This document shows, in pieces, positions 1 through 7,049 of a DNA stretch of 59,439 nt; within the stretch, counting starts at the first letter, position 1; every line of letters starts with the position of its first letter. The translations under genes and the position numbers were made by a program. The stretch comes from a virus. The stretch lies in IMG/VR virus record IMGVR_UViG_3300037459_000125, positions 1 through 59,439 of that record, one strand, 5' to 3'. Under the pieces are notes generated by a model that was not told the DNA's origin, searched no databases, and worked only from the letters and a program-made list of their open reading frames with translations.

Positions 1-127
1 GATGGGTGCTTCCATTACAGCCCGTACCTTCTCAGCCCAATGGTCAACGAGGAGATCGGGGACCTCCAGTAGAAAACTGTCGTGCATTTGAAGGATAATT
101 GGACAGTTTAGCAGGTCCAGCTCCCCC
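1..127. repeat. Left copy of 127-bp terminal direct repeat (circular join)
   Basis: These bases are identical to 59313-59439. The repeat lies inside the DNA polymerase gene, which reads through the join without a break. A length of exactly 127 bp equals a k-mer size commonly used as the largest by short-read assemblers. I therefore infer an assembly overlap of a circular or circularly permuted genome, not a biological terminal repeat. Confidence 0.93.
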
Positions 128-1332
128 TGTCGTTGGTTCATCAGCAGCGCCCCGCCGAACTGCATCGGCAGGTTCTTCAACTCTCTATCCAACTCATGTC
201 CCCAGGGTTTGGCGATCCACCGTCGTGCCCCGAGGGGAGACTGGTAGTAGTGATTTCGCCTCACGAACTTGGCGGTCTCCTCTTGGAACTCCCGGACTCG
301 GTAGTGGATCCGATTCCACCGGACCCCCGCCTTTTTAATATCGGCCATCTTTAGTTTGAGGGTTTGGGGGACCTTGGTTTCGCAGAGAGGACATGGGCAG
401 AACAACCGCATTTTCATTGTCTCTGCGATACCACCGTAGCTCAGTCCGTAGAGGAAGCCTTTGGCGAAGTCTCGTGTCGGTTTATCCACCTCGGCCAGTC
501 CCACCCCAAAGAGATCGCTCCCATTTTGTCGATGAACGTCACCTCCGGACTCGAATACCTCGATAGACGGTCTATCGTTAGATAGATAAGCGAGGATCCT
601 AGCTTCCAACTGTGAGTAATCAGCTTGGAGGAATGTAAATCCGTCTTGTGATACGAAAACATGCCTAGCCTCCGGGGGGAACTGTTGAAGTGCAGGTTCA
701 GAGTAGCTGAACCTCATTGTCTTCGTACCGTACATCTTCACGTTGGCACGGACCCTACCGTCGGGGTCAGGTTCAAGGGTTAGGTATCTTTGGAGGATAG
801 TTTTGAGTCTACTGCGATGGAATAGAGCCTCAACCACTGGTCTGTGTCCTTCATCCTTCTTACGGAACCCTCGTAGTATTCGGTAAAGGCTCTCTTGGTC
901 AGTAGAATCTGCGCCTGTATCTGTCTTCTTCCCTGGTTTGAGTCCCAGTGTCCCGAATAAAAACTTACCCAACCTCTTCGAGCTTCCAATTCCGTTAGGG
1001 GACTTAGGAGTGGGGACCCGGAGTTCACCGGAGGTGTCGGCTTGGAGGATCGTATGGTCAGCATCATCGAGGTCGGAACGGACTTGCTTCCGATAGATCC
1101 GTAGGGCGTCGGTGTCCAAGAGAAGCCCGCGGGCCTGCATGTTAATGACGGCTGTCTGGAGGGGTTCCATAACCTGTAGAACGTAGTCGAGATTTCCTCG
1201 GGCTCGGAGTTCATCGAAGAGTGGCTTGACGAGGCGGGCTGTTTCGTATGAGTCTCTTGCATTATATACCCCCAAAATGGTTTCCGGCAGTTGCAAAAAT
1301 AGGTGGTTTGTGTTGACACTATACTTGCCCAC
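1..1332 (-). CDS. polA: DNA polymerase I family A, polymerase part (continues at 59226-59312)
   Basis: This protein carries out template-directed DNA synthesis in phage replication. Starting from GTG at 1332 and joined across the circle to the stop at 59226, it has 472 residues. It opens with YNARD (about residues 23-27), the Exo III motif of the proofreading domain. Polymerase motif A (ADYSQLEARIL, about 236) carries the first catalytic Asp. Motif B (RDFAKGFLYGLSYGG, about 285) carries the Lys and a Tyr at the E. coli Pol I 762 position. Motif C is QMHDSFLLEV, about 413. A cysteine group (CPCPLC) follows motif B and may be a small insertion in the fingers. The GTG shares one base with the TAG of the exonuclease gene (TAGTG). 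The frame therefore changes inside the exonuclease domain; see findings. No ATG lies near the start. Confidence 0.9.
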   Translation of the reverse strand, partial: MGKYSVNTNHLFLQLPETILGVYNARDSYETARLVKPLFDELRARGNLDYVLQVMEPLQTAVINMQARGLLLDTDALRIYRKQVRSDLDDADHTILQADTSGELRVPTPKSPNGIGSSKRLGKFLFGTLGLKPGKKTDTGADSTDQESLYRILRGFRKKDEGHRPVVEALFHRSRLKTILQRYLTLEPDPDGRVRANVKMYGTKTMRFSYSEPALQQFPPEARHVFVSQDGFTFLQADYSQLEARILAYLSNDRPSIEVFESGGDVHRQNGSDLFGVGLAEVDKPTRDFAKGFLYGLSYGGIAETMKMRLFCPCPLCETKVPQTLKLKMADIKKAGVRWNRIHYRVREFQEETAKFVRRNHYYQSPLGARRWIAKPWGHELDRELKNLPMQFGGALLMNQRQGELDLLNCPIILQMHDSFLLEVPDLLVDHWAEKVRAVMEAPI

Positions 1333-1967
1333 TATGCCTTCCCATCTCCTTCGTCTCCCTCGTCAGTCAGTCTCTTCCAGCAAGGCGCAAAGTTATAGAG
1401 TGTAGCACAGAATTGCAACCCTTTACTCATTTCTGGATAACAGGCGTGTTGGAGGTTCAGTGTGTCGATGAGTCTTCCTTTGACTTGGAACCCGAGTGCG
1501 TGGAGAATAGGGACATCATAGACAACTCCGTTATGAAAGACCTTCCCAAGTCGAGGGTTATCCAAAATACCGTAAAGCCAAGCCACAACAGTGAGCAACT
1601 CCACACGCGAACGCCAGTAAGTCCCTCCGCCACGGCGACGAAAACGAAGGCAGATAGTGCTCCCAATGTCCCCACTATCAATAGATAGCAAAGTAAACCC
1701 AATGCAAATGATGTGGGGCCCAGCATTCTCGATGTCGATTGAGACGGCATCATAGTCCTCCAACTTTAGGGTGAACTGTTCCAGATCCTTCAGACTTGGG
1801 AAGAGAATAGTATTAGGCGGAGCCCGAGAGACATCTATCTCCGGCATCGGAACCTTCCCCTTCACCAACTTCCCCAACCTCCGGAGGTAGGTCTCTTGGC
1901 AGGGTTCCTTGGACCACTGTCCGCGGACTATCGCACCCGGATGTTGAATGGGGGAGACGAGGGTCAT
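1332..1967 (-). CDS. DNA polymerase 3'-5' exonuclease part (Exo I and Exo II)
   Basis: This 211-residue protein is the N-terminal proofreading part of a family A polymerase. SIDIEN (about 76-81) is motif Exo I with its Asp and Glu. HNGVVYD (about 145-151) is Exo II. Exo III is missing here and sits at the start of the next gene in the -1 frame. The ORF ends in TAG overlapping the GTG of that gene. Intact phage PolA proteins carry all three motifs in one chain, so this looks like half of a split or frameshifted polymerase. The ATG overlaps the stop of the upstream gene (TAATG), which suggests translational coupling. Confidence 0.82.
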   Translation of the reverse strand: MTLVSPIQHPGAIVRGQWSKEPCQETYLRRLGKLVKGKVPMPEIDVSRAPPNTILFPSLKDLEQFTLKLEDYDAVSIDIENAGPHIICIGFTLLSIDSGDIGSTICLRFRRRGGGTYWRSRVELLTVVAWLYGILDNPRLGKVFHNGVVYDVPILHALGFQVKGRLIDTLNLQHACYPEMSKGLQFCATLYNFAPCWKRLTDEGDEGDGKA

Positions 1968-2413
1968 TAGTTAACTATCTCCTCCCACTCTCCACCGCGA
2001 GAGGTACACATCATTACAGCGTTGGTAGTATTGTTCACATAGATTTGACCCGTTGCCGTACAATCCGGTTCACTGTCACGTCTAAGCCTATCTAGGTATG
2101 GAATCTTACGTGCGTCCAAGCATGCCATGATCTTAGGGGCCCAACTAATGGGGGTGTTTCGGATCCAATCCTCAAGTTCTTCACCTTCCTTATTCCCAAG
2201 CTCGTCACACATCTCTTGATAGGTGACAGTTTGATGGCTGAAAACTCCGCGGGGAAGTTCCATTGGTTCTCCAGGCTTGGGGTCTCCACCCCGATCCACA
2301 AACGCCATCACCAGTAGACCCAACCCCAGACCGATTGGGGTTGTGATAAGAAAGAACCGTCGGACCCGGTCTCCCTTAGTGACTATTCCTTTGCTGGGAG
2401 GGACTCGGGTCAC
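1967..2413 (-). CDS. Hypothetical membrane-anchored protein, 148 aa
   Basis: I do not recognise this protein. One hydrophobic segment at about residues 20-37 (FFLITTPIGLGLGLLVMAF) follows a basic N-terminus, so it is probably a single-span inner-membrane protein. The rest is soluble, with four cysteines. The pattern of an aromatic, Cys and acidic residues after the membrane segment resembles the next gene upstream (2458-2799), so the two may be distant paralogues. Its stop overlaps the start of the exonuclease gene. Confidence 0.65.
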   Translation of the reverse strand: MTRVPPSKGIVTKGDRVRRFFLITTPIGLGLGLLVMAFVDRGGDPKPGEPMELPRGVFSHQTVTYQEMCDELGNKEGEELEDWIRNTPISWAPKIMACLDARKIPYLDRLRRDSEPDCTATGQIYVNNTTNAVMMCTSRGGEWEEIVN

Positions 2414-2457
2414 CTCACACCTACTGTGCAGCCGCTACGCGACACACCGTCAGACAC

Positions 2458-2799
2458 TTAGAAAAGTCTCCCATACATACAGGCAAGGATCGAGGCCAGT
2501 TCTTTATCCTCATCGTTCCACATCCATGCCTCGAAAGCCTTAACATCTCGGGCGGGCATCTGCCGGATTGCCTCACAGGTTTCTTCGAGGGAGAGGACTG
2601 GGGGGGCGTAGAAGAGGTTGTTGGAAGTATCCACAACCCAAGTCCCCCCACTGTTCTCAATCAACTCCTCGTCGGCCTCAACCACCGCGGGCTCCGTCGG
2701 CTCAATCTCCACCACCCCCGAGATCATCCACATCGCCAACCCGACCACCACAAGGGCAATCACACCGAACCTCACCACGGACTTTGTATCTTGGTGCAT
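2458..2799 (-). CDS. Hypothetical membrane-anchored protein, 113 aa
   Basis: I do not recognise this protein. It has a short N-terminus, one transmembrane segment at about residues 10-27 (FGVIALVVVGLAMWMISG) and an acidic linker. A C-terminal part contains ETCEAI and ILACM, echoing EMCDEL and IMACLD in the neighbour at 1967-2413. It is one of three consecutive single-span proteins placed just upstream of the polymerase genes. Function is unknown. Confidence 0.65.
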   Translation of the reverse strand: MHQDTKSVVRFGVIALVVVGLAMWMISGVVEIEPTEPAVVEADEELIENSGGTWVVDTSNNLFYAPPVLSLEETCEAIRQMPARDVKAFEAWMWNDEDKELASILACMYGRLF

Positions 2800-2802
2800 A
2801 AT

Positions 2803-3048
2803 CTAGGATTCCTCTTTGGTTGGTGGTGTGCAGACCCGGATCATTATACACTCCCCACTTTCGGGGGAGAAGGTTTCGTAGTCTGAAGGGGTATCTGTCC
2901 ATTTCCAGGTGGACTCGTCTATGTATGATTTCAGACCACCTTCGATAGGCTCGGGGTCCGGTGACACCAACCAAAGAACCCCGAACATCCCAGCCACTGC
3001 CGCGATGAAAATACAGAATCCTATTGCAGACTCAGGGTCTTTTGTCAC
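2803..3048 (-). CDS. Hypothetical small membrane protein, 81 aa
   Basis: It starts at GTG and has one hydrophobic span at about residues 10-28 (GFCIFIAAVAGMFGVLWLV), then a short acidic tail with two Cys. It is the third in a row of single-span proteins. The region just before the start has TGTCAC and GTGACA arms, the second one being the start codon itself, which could form a hairpin over the start. Function is unknown. Confidence 0.6.
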   Translation of the reverse strand: MTKDPESAIGFCIFIAAVAGMFGVLWLVSPDPEPIEGGLKSYIDESTWKWTDTPSDYETFSPESGECIMIRVCTPPTKEES

Positions 3049-3095
3049 AATTTTATACCCCCCGTCGGGTAGGTGACACAGTTATCAGAATGGGG

Positions 3096-3218
3096 TCAAA
3101 GGAAAACTACAACGATGATGATCCCGATGATCGTCCCCATAATGAGGCCACCGCCTGCGCCACTCTGAGGATTCCAAAACTGCCATATAGGTGCCGTCGC
3201 TTTCGGATGCCAGCCCAT
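3096..3218 (-). CDS. Small membrane protein, 40 aa
   Basis: The ATG overlaps the stop of the regulator gene at 3218-3478 (TAATG). A GGGAGG lies a little upstream, inside the end of that gene. The protein has a short soluble N-terminus rich in Trp and Pro. It then ends in a hydrophobic helix (GLIMGTIIGIIIVVVFL) that reaches the C-terminus, so it is tail-anchored. No function can be given. Confidence 0.5.
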   Translation of the reverse strand: MGWHPKATAPIWQFWNPQSGAGGGLIMGTIIGIIIVVVFL

Positions 3219-3478
3219 TACCGTCTCATCCTCCCTTCCCCCAGCAACAACCAATTCATATTGATCTTCTCCTTCCGAGCCAGGTGAATAAGGAAATCCG
3301 CATGGGGCGAGGTCCCACCGGACAAGTAGCGGCTGATGTTCTGCTGGGGGACACCCAGCTCCCGTCCCCACTGATGTTGGCTCCGGCCCCCGATGACGGT
3401 CCACATCCGATCACTAATGGCGGAGGTGTTCCGGCGGAGGGGTTTCAGGGACTTTCCGTTACCGTTCTTTTTGGGCAC
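3218..3478 (-). CDS. Cro/C1-type helix-turn-helix regulator, 86 aa
   Basis: This is a DNA-binding transcription regulator. The helix-turn-helix spans about residues 34-56: WGRELGVPQQNISRYLSGG fits the Cro/C1 pattern, with the recognition helix around QQNISRYL. It is followed by LIHLARKEKINMNWLLLGEG, the usual tail of small XRE proteins. It starts at GTG with AAAGGAG seven bases upstream. It sits in the middle of the leftward operon, not at a divergent promoter, so it may act on the distant control region at 16-18.9 kb (inference). No integrase accompanies it. Confidence 0.8.
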   Translation of the reverse strand: MPKKNGNGKSLKPLRRNTSAISDRMWTVIGGRSQHQWGRELGVPQQNISRYLSGGTSPHADFLIHLARKEKINMNWLLLGEGRMRR

Positions 3479-3653
3479 TGTTGACTCCTTTCAGGCACGC
3501 GGTTAGATTATGGCCGTTGGTTCGGGAAATACATAGTGTTTCAGGTGTGGAATAAGTGTTCATTCCGCATTGGCCGATCAACGTGCCGAGAATAAGAACC
3601 ACTGCGATAAAGGCCGCTGTAAAACATCTAGCCTCGTTTTGAATGTCGGACAT
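3459..3653 (-). CDS. Small membrane protein, 64 aa
   Basis: It has one transmembrane segment at about residues 12-28 (AAFIAVVLILGTLIGQ) and a polar tail with two Cys. Its end overlaps the start of the HTH regulator by 20 bases, so the two are probably translated together. Not recognised. Confidence 0.55.
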   Translation of the reverse strand: MSDIQNEARCFTAAFIAVVLILGTLIGQCGMNTYSTPETLCISRTNGHNLTACLKGVNSAQKER

Positions 3654-3665
3654 GGGGGGCTACTC

Positions 3666-3995
3666 CTATTCAGGTTGGGCGGTTCCACAGATTCCGCACT
3701 TGTGGGGGTTGGACATCTTCCGCCCGCAATTCAGGCAGTTCCTCTGGTTCGGTTTAGTGGCGAGGGAGAAGGTCTTGGCCTCCACGATCTTCAGTCGGTG
3801 GTCGAGGTCATCCAGACACCGGCTGTGGTGTTCATACTGGGAGACCGTGGACTTGACGTGTTCGGTCAGGATCTCCATGTCCGCGCCGATCTTCTCTAGG
3901 CGTTCGAGAATGTCTCCGATGGGGCCTGGGAGGGTGGCCGGGACTTCTTTAGGGCCTACTACTTTAATCCTGTCTTCGTATACCTTTTCAGACAT
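3666..3995 (-). CDS. Coiled-coil protein with C-terminal zinc ribbon, 109 aa
   Basis: The N-terminal two thirds are heptad-like (about residues 25-72), suggesting a coiled coil. The C-terminus holds two Cys pairs, CLNCG and CGICG, which form a probable rubredoxin-like zinc ribbon. Its start overlaps the end of the uracil-DNA glycosylase gene. The domain order suggests an adaptor or DNA-associated protein, but no family can be named. Confidence 0.65.
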   Translation of the reverse strand: MSEKVYEDRIKVVGPKEVPATLPGPIGDILERLEKIGADMEILTEHVKSTVSQYEHHSRCLDDLDHRLKIVEAKTFSLATKPNQRNCLNCGRKMSNPHKCGICGTAQPE

Positions 3996-4497
3996 CGTTC
4001 TCTCCCACTGGAGGTAGGTTTACCTCATTCATCGTTCCCATAAACTTCTCCGCTCCCTTATCCGGGTCAATTCCCAGAAGCCACTTAGCTGCTGGAACGC
4101 CCACTGGGACAACTACTCGGAGCGCAGCCGTCCCCTCCCCAGAGTGCAGCCACGGTCCCACATGAGCGTTCCAACAAAACTGTATCTCCGCTTGGGTCGG
4201 CTCCCGATTCCCGTTCCCGACTCCGTTCTTCTTGGTCTTTGGTAGCCAGCATTGGACGAGGTTCCCGAGGGAGATCTGAGTTCGGCTGATCCCGGACCGA
4301 TAGAGCCATTTGGTGAGCCTCTCCCCGATGGGAGCCTCGGGATAGAAGGGTTGGGAATTCCAAGCCTCCTGTTCTCCGGGGCCCTGACCTACGAGGACCA
4401 GTCCGGAACTGGCGGGTCCTGAGGGCGGCACGAAGCCGATTCCCCAAGAGTTCGCGGAACAGCCCTCGCAGGCTTTAGGGCGGGGGGAGTAGGTCAT
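3988..4497 (-). CDS. Uracil-DNA glycosylase superfamily protein (family 4/5-like)
   Basis: This protein is predicted to remove uracil (or a related base) from DNA. CEGCSAN near the N-terminus and a later Cys (LVQCW) match Fe-S cluster positions of family 4 enzymes. GQGPGEQE is the motif A loop, equivalent to GEAPGxxE. LGNLVQC corresponds to the N-x-V-x-C stretch after it. Length is 169 residues, slightly below the usual 190-230. I chose ATG 4497, five bases after the previous stop; a longer TTG form is possible. It may repair phage DNA or take part in nucleotide metabolism. Confidence 0.72.
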   Translation of the reverse strand: MTYSPRPKACEGCSANSWGIGFVPPSGPASSGLVLVGQGPGEQEAWNSQPFYPEAPIGERLTKWLYRSGISRTQISLGNLVQCWLPKTKKNGVGNGNREPTQAEIQFCWNAHVGPWLHSGEGTAALRVVVPVGVPAAKWLLGIDPDKGAEKFMGTMNEVNLPPVGENDV

Positions 4498-4501
4498 TCC
4501 G

Positions 4502-4693
4502 CTAAACCTTTGGGTGTTCCATGTACTCAACAACTTGAGTTAAGTTTACTGTAACCATTACAATTCCACACTGATGAACATGATGATGGGAATCTTCAAG
4601 ATCTGCAACGGTCGGGAACACTTGACCCTCCACAACACCTAGACGGTCAAATTCCACCCAGCACATGAATCCCTCTTTTATCTTTTTATCCAT
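4502..4693 (-). CDS. Hypothetical protein, 63 aa
   Basis: A small protein with a basic N-terminus (MDKKIKEGF), His-rich middle (SHHHVHQCG) and beta-strand-like stretches. It ends five bases before the glycosylase gene, so the two are probably co-transcribed. Not recognised. Confidence 0.5.
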   Translation of the reverse strand: MDKKIKEGFMCWVEFDRLGVVEGQVFPTVADLEDSHHHVHQCGIVMVTVNLTQVVEYMEHPKV

Positions 4694-4712
4694 CTCTAGC
4701 CCCCCCTAAACA

Positions 4713-4901
4713 CTACTCATTGGGAAGTTCCTCTTTCTTTTGGTTAAGCCAAAGTTCAACAAAACCTGCGGCAGCTTGGACTGACTCGTCATACGCAGCT
4801 TGGACAGCAGTGTCAACCGGGAAGTTGTCCCGGTTTCTCAAATAAATTCGATAGAAGAGTTCCCAGACTGGACCCCTATTAAGTTCACTGATGGGAATCA
4901 T
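4713..4901 (-). CDS. Hypothetical helical protein, 62 aa
   Basis: A small, mostly alpha-helical, acidic protein. Its ATG overlaps the stop of the GroES-like gene (ATGA), which indicates coupled translation. No motif recognised. Confidence 0.55.
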   Translation of the reverse strand: MIPISELNRGPVWELFYRIYLRNRDNFPVDTAVQAAYDESVQAAAGFVELWLNQKKEELPNE

Positions 4902-5380
4902 TCCTTCATCCTCTCTTCAATCCTCTTGGTCAGAGGAGTTGGGTTCGTATCTACTCCTCGGATATCCTTTGCGGACATCACAAGGACCGGGGCCCTGAAC
5001 TCTCGGTCCATCATCGAGACCCGCAGGGGCATACCGGTGTGGGAGCCGAAGATGACGTGGAGACCCAGCAATACCTCAGACCTATCAGTGGCCACCTCGC
5101 TGTCTTGGATTACCCCAATAGGTCCGGAGAGGTTGTTTTCGTATATGTGATCTCCGGCTAGGGGGCCAGCCGCAATAATATACCCAACCCCCATCTTCTC
5201 ATCGGACACAATGTAGTCGGGGATCTTGATTGGTCCGTACTCCTCCGGCGGGGGTTCCAAAAGAACGTGAACCAGATTCCCCGTCGGATGAATGGTGAGG
5301 ACATCCAAGCTGACGGCCTGCCCAGTCAACTCCAGGATATCGTGGGCCTTCATTATTTGGGCGTGCCAGAAATCGGACAT
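4898..5380 (-). CDS. GroES-like co-chaperonin candidate, 160 aa
   Basis: This is probably a phage co-chaperonin that works with the host GroEL to fold phage proteins such as capsid subunits. The middle reads like the GroES beta-barrel: LVHVLLEPPPEEY (cf. DRVLVKP), then IKIPD, GVGYIIAAGPLAGD (cf. GEVVAVGPG), LGLHVIFGSHTG (cf. GDKVLFGKYAG) and VMSAKDIRGV (cf. ILRESDILAV). It is longer than bacterial GroES (about 97), with extra residues at both ends. Start ATG 5380 has AAGGAG five bases upstream. No GroEL gene is present. Assignment is by motif order only. Confidence 0.6.
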   Translation of the reverse strand: MSDFWHAQIMKAHDILELTGQAVSLDVLTIHPTGNLVHVLLEPPPEEYGPIKIPDYIVSDEKMGVGYIIAAGPLAGDHIYENNLSGPIGVIQDSEVATDRSEVLLGLHVIFGSHTGMPLRVSMMDREFRAPVLVMSAKDIRGVDTNPTPLTKRIEERMKE

Positions 5381-5388
5381 CAGTCTCC

Positions 5389-5652
5389 TTAGGGTTCGGA
5401 AAACTCTTCCAGTTGATCTTTTGTCGGTTCCACAGCACCTAGATTTTTGAGCCATTCAACGAAGGTTATGTATTTTATGGGATTCTTGCTTTTGGGGCGA
5501 AGCCCATTTCTCGGTCTGTAATACACATCCTGATACCATTCCCGCCAATTCTGTGCCTCAACCTCAACCCCTACATTCTCGGGTAGAATCAGATGATCCA
5601 CACTGGCGTCCGCCCAGTCACCCCCACCGAGGATTGCTGTGATCTTAGGCAT
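5389..5652 (-). CDS. Hypothetical protein, 87 aa
   Basis: I chose ATG 5652 because GAGGAGGAAGAG lies just before it; the longer reading to 5706 has no such site. The protein is rich in Trp and Tyr (NWREWYQDVYY) and beta-rich at the N-terminus. It lies eight bases upstream of the GroES-like gene. Not recognised. Confidence 0.6.
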   Translation of the reverse strand: MPKITAILGGGDWADASVDHLILPENVGVEVEAQNWREWYQDVYYRPRNGLRPKSKNPIKYITFVEWLKNLGAVEPTKDQLEEFSEP

Positions 5653-5991
5653 CTCTTCCTCCTCTGTACTCTCTATGCGAAGAAAGCCAGCACAGTGCGG
5701 GGCCAATGCCCCCCGAGCCCGATAGGCCCAGGAGGGCTTTAGGTTCCGGCGCTACCGGATCCACTTCAACTAGAGTCCACCCGGGTGTCCTCTAGAAGCA
5801 TCAACCCCGGTCTCCCGGGGAACCAGTTCGGGGTGGGTCAGAGCTAGACCCCGAACAACTAGCGGGAGACCCCCGCCCCGTGGGCGATCTACACGGGTTC
5901 GCCATCTGGGGGAACTCCCGGGCCTTCCGGAAACTGCGGCTCACAGCCATCCGGACCTGCCAACTAAGGTGTTTCTCAACCCTGTTAGCTT
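5653..5991 (-). ncRNA. Hairpin-rich intergenic region, candidate structured RNA
   Basis: No plausible gene lies in these 339 bases. Several hairpins follow one another: arms 5742-5749/5755-5762 (one mismatch), 5771-5775/5790-5794 enclosing palindrome CACCCGGGTG, and 5826-5834/5848-5856 (GTTCGGGGT with ACCCCGAAC, nine pairs). Further arms are 5862-5866/5872-5876 and 5877-5882/5892-5897 (CCCGTG with CACGGG). The strand is inferred from the flanking genes. It could be an untranslated RNA, a long leader of the 5652 gene or GC-rich DNA folding by chance. No known RNA class was recognised. Confidence 0.35.
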
Positions 5992-6441
5992 CTAAACCCC
6001 GAACACCTGAAGAAGCCGTCCCGTGTAGAACCGGTCCGTTGTCGGATCACCAGTGTTCTTTTTACTGGCCTGTTCATCACCGACTTCAACGCCACACATC
6101 AGACCGACTACCTGATCGGTATCATGGCGGAAGGTGTCGCCTTCTACCGCAACACCCATCCCGGTAAGCCAAGCCCCAAGTTTGGAACCAGAGTTTGCCC
6201 CAATGGGCTCGTGATGGAAGATGTCACAGGTTGGTCCACCGTTCTGTTTCACCCGAATCCGGATGAATGACCAGTCCTCTACGTTCTCTTTATCCTCTTG
6301 ATCCCAACCGGGTGTCTCATCGGCGGGGAACTGATAATCTACTACCTGACATTCGGCCTGATTGGTCTGACCCGGACCGTACATACCTCCGTGGAGGTAG
6401 GGACGCTTTTGGGCATCGGGGTGCATCTCAACAATAGGCAT
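5992..6441 (-). CDS. Hypothetical protein near recombination genes, possible ssDNA-binding type
   Basis: 149 residues with alternating beta-strands and no clear motif. It lies downstream of the Sak4-like ATPase. In many phages a single-strand binding protein occupies this position, and the KLGAWLTGMG...GRLLQVFGV layout would fit an OB-fold partner. This is context-based inference and the sequence does not prove it. Confidence 0.55.
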   Translation of the reverse strand: MPIVEMHPDAQKRPYLHGGMYGPGQTNQAECQVVDYQFPADETPGWDQEDKENVEDWSFIRIRVKQNGGPTCDIFHHEPIGANSGSKLGAWLTGMGVAVEGDTFRHDTDQVVGLMCGVEVGDEQASKKNTGDPTTDRFYTGRLLQVFGV

Positions 6442-6490
6442 AGCGATGGTGCTCCTTCTGGTTGTTTACGAGTACTCGTTTACTGCCTTG

Positions 6491-6637
6491 CTACATCAGT
6501 AGATTTTTTACGTTGGGGACCTCCCCCCTGTCAACCATCCAATTCATTATATCCAGAAACATTTTGAGTTGAGTATTATCAAGAGTTTCTAAAAATGGTG
6601 TAACCTTCACTGCCGTTTCTTCCTCTATTTTAGACAC
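6491..6637 (-). CDS. Small helical protein, 48 aa
   Basis: Start GTG 6637 is preceded by GGAGG at eight bases; the longer ORF to 6691 overlaps the upstream gene and lacks a site. The sequence is a predicted pair of amphipathic helices (FLETLDNTQLKMFLDIMNWM). Not recognised. Confidence 0.5.
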   Translation of the reverse strand: MSKIEEETAVKVTPFLETLDNTQLKMFLDIMNWMVDRGEVPNVKNLLM

Positions 6638-6639
6638 TG

Positions 6640-6888
6640 TTACTGCCTCCTTTCCCCCGGGGGCTTCCCAGGGCCAATAGCTTTCGACCAATTTCGAAGG
6701 GTCCGCTCCATGCCCTCGGTAAAGTAGGCTCCGTCCTTCAGGCGGGCCCGGAGTCCAATGAGACTGAGGTGAACGGAGGAGGTAAACGGGTGGACCTCGG
6801 TGGACTGTTTGATAATCCGGATAGTCTCGTCCGCTAGGATGACTCCCTCGGCGTTGGTTATGGAGGCGGGGGGTTTGGGTTTAGACAT
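6640..6888 (-). CDS. Hypothetical protein, 82 aa
   Basis: A small basic, mainly helical protein with a Lys/Pro-rich start. Its ATG lies inside the last codons of the short upstream ORF (6881-7021). Not recognised. Confidence 0.5.
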   Translation of the reverse strand: MSKPKPPASITNAEGVILADETIRIIKQSTEVHPFTSSVHLSLIGLRARLKDGAYFTEGMERTLRNWSKAIGPGKPPGERRQ

Positions 6889-7021
6889 TCGAGGATTCTA
6901 TAATATTCTTGATTGCCGTAGTTGCGTCTCGAATTGCACTCATTTCATAACAGAGTGTTTTGTCTTCACTATTCTTGTCCAGCAAACTATTAACCTTGTT
7001 CAATAGTTTTTGTATTAGCAT
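6881..7021 (-). CDS. Short helical ORF, 46 aa
   Basis: This short ORF fills the gap between the ATPase and the 6640-6888 gene and overlaps the latter's start by eight bases. It encodes an amphipathic helix beginning MLIQKLLNKVNSLLDKN. A GTG at 7042 in the same frame would give 53 residues. Base composition is AT-rich compared with its neighbours and no clear ribosome site is seen, so it is only probable. Confidence 0.4.
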   Translation of the reverse strand: MLIQKLLNKVNSLLDKNSEDKTLCYEMSAIRDATTAIKNIIESSNV

Positions 7022-7049
7022 TCGAGCACTGTCTTTTCCCACCCTTATT

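Noticed and set aside
780-1319. 179-codon minus-strand ORF beginning MSTQTTYF
   Set aside because: It is the wrong frame of the polymerase gene; the -1 frame carries Exo III and all polymerase motifs.
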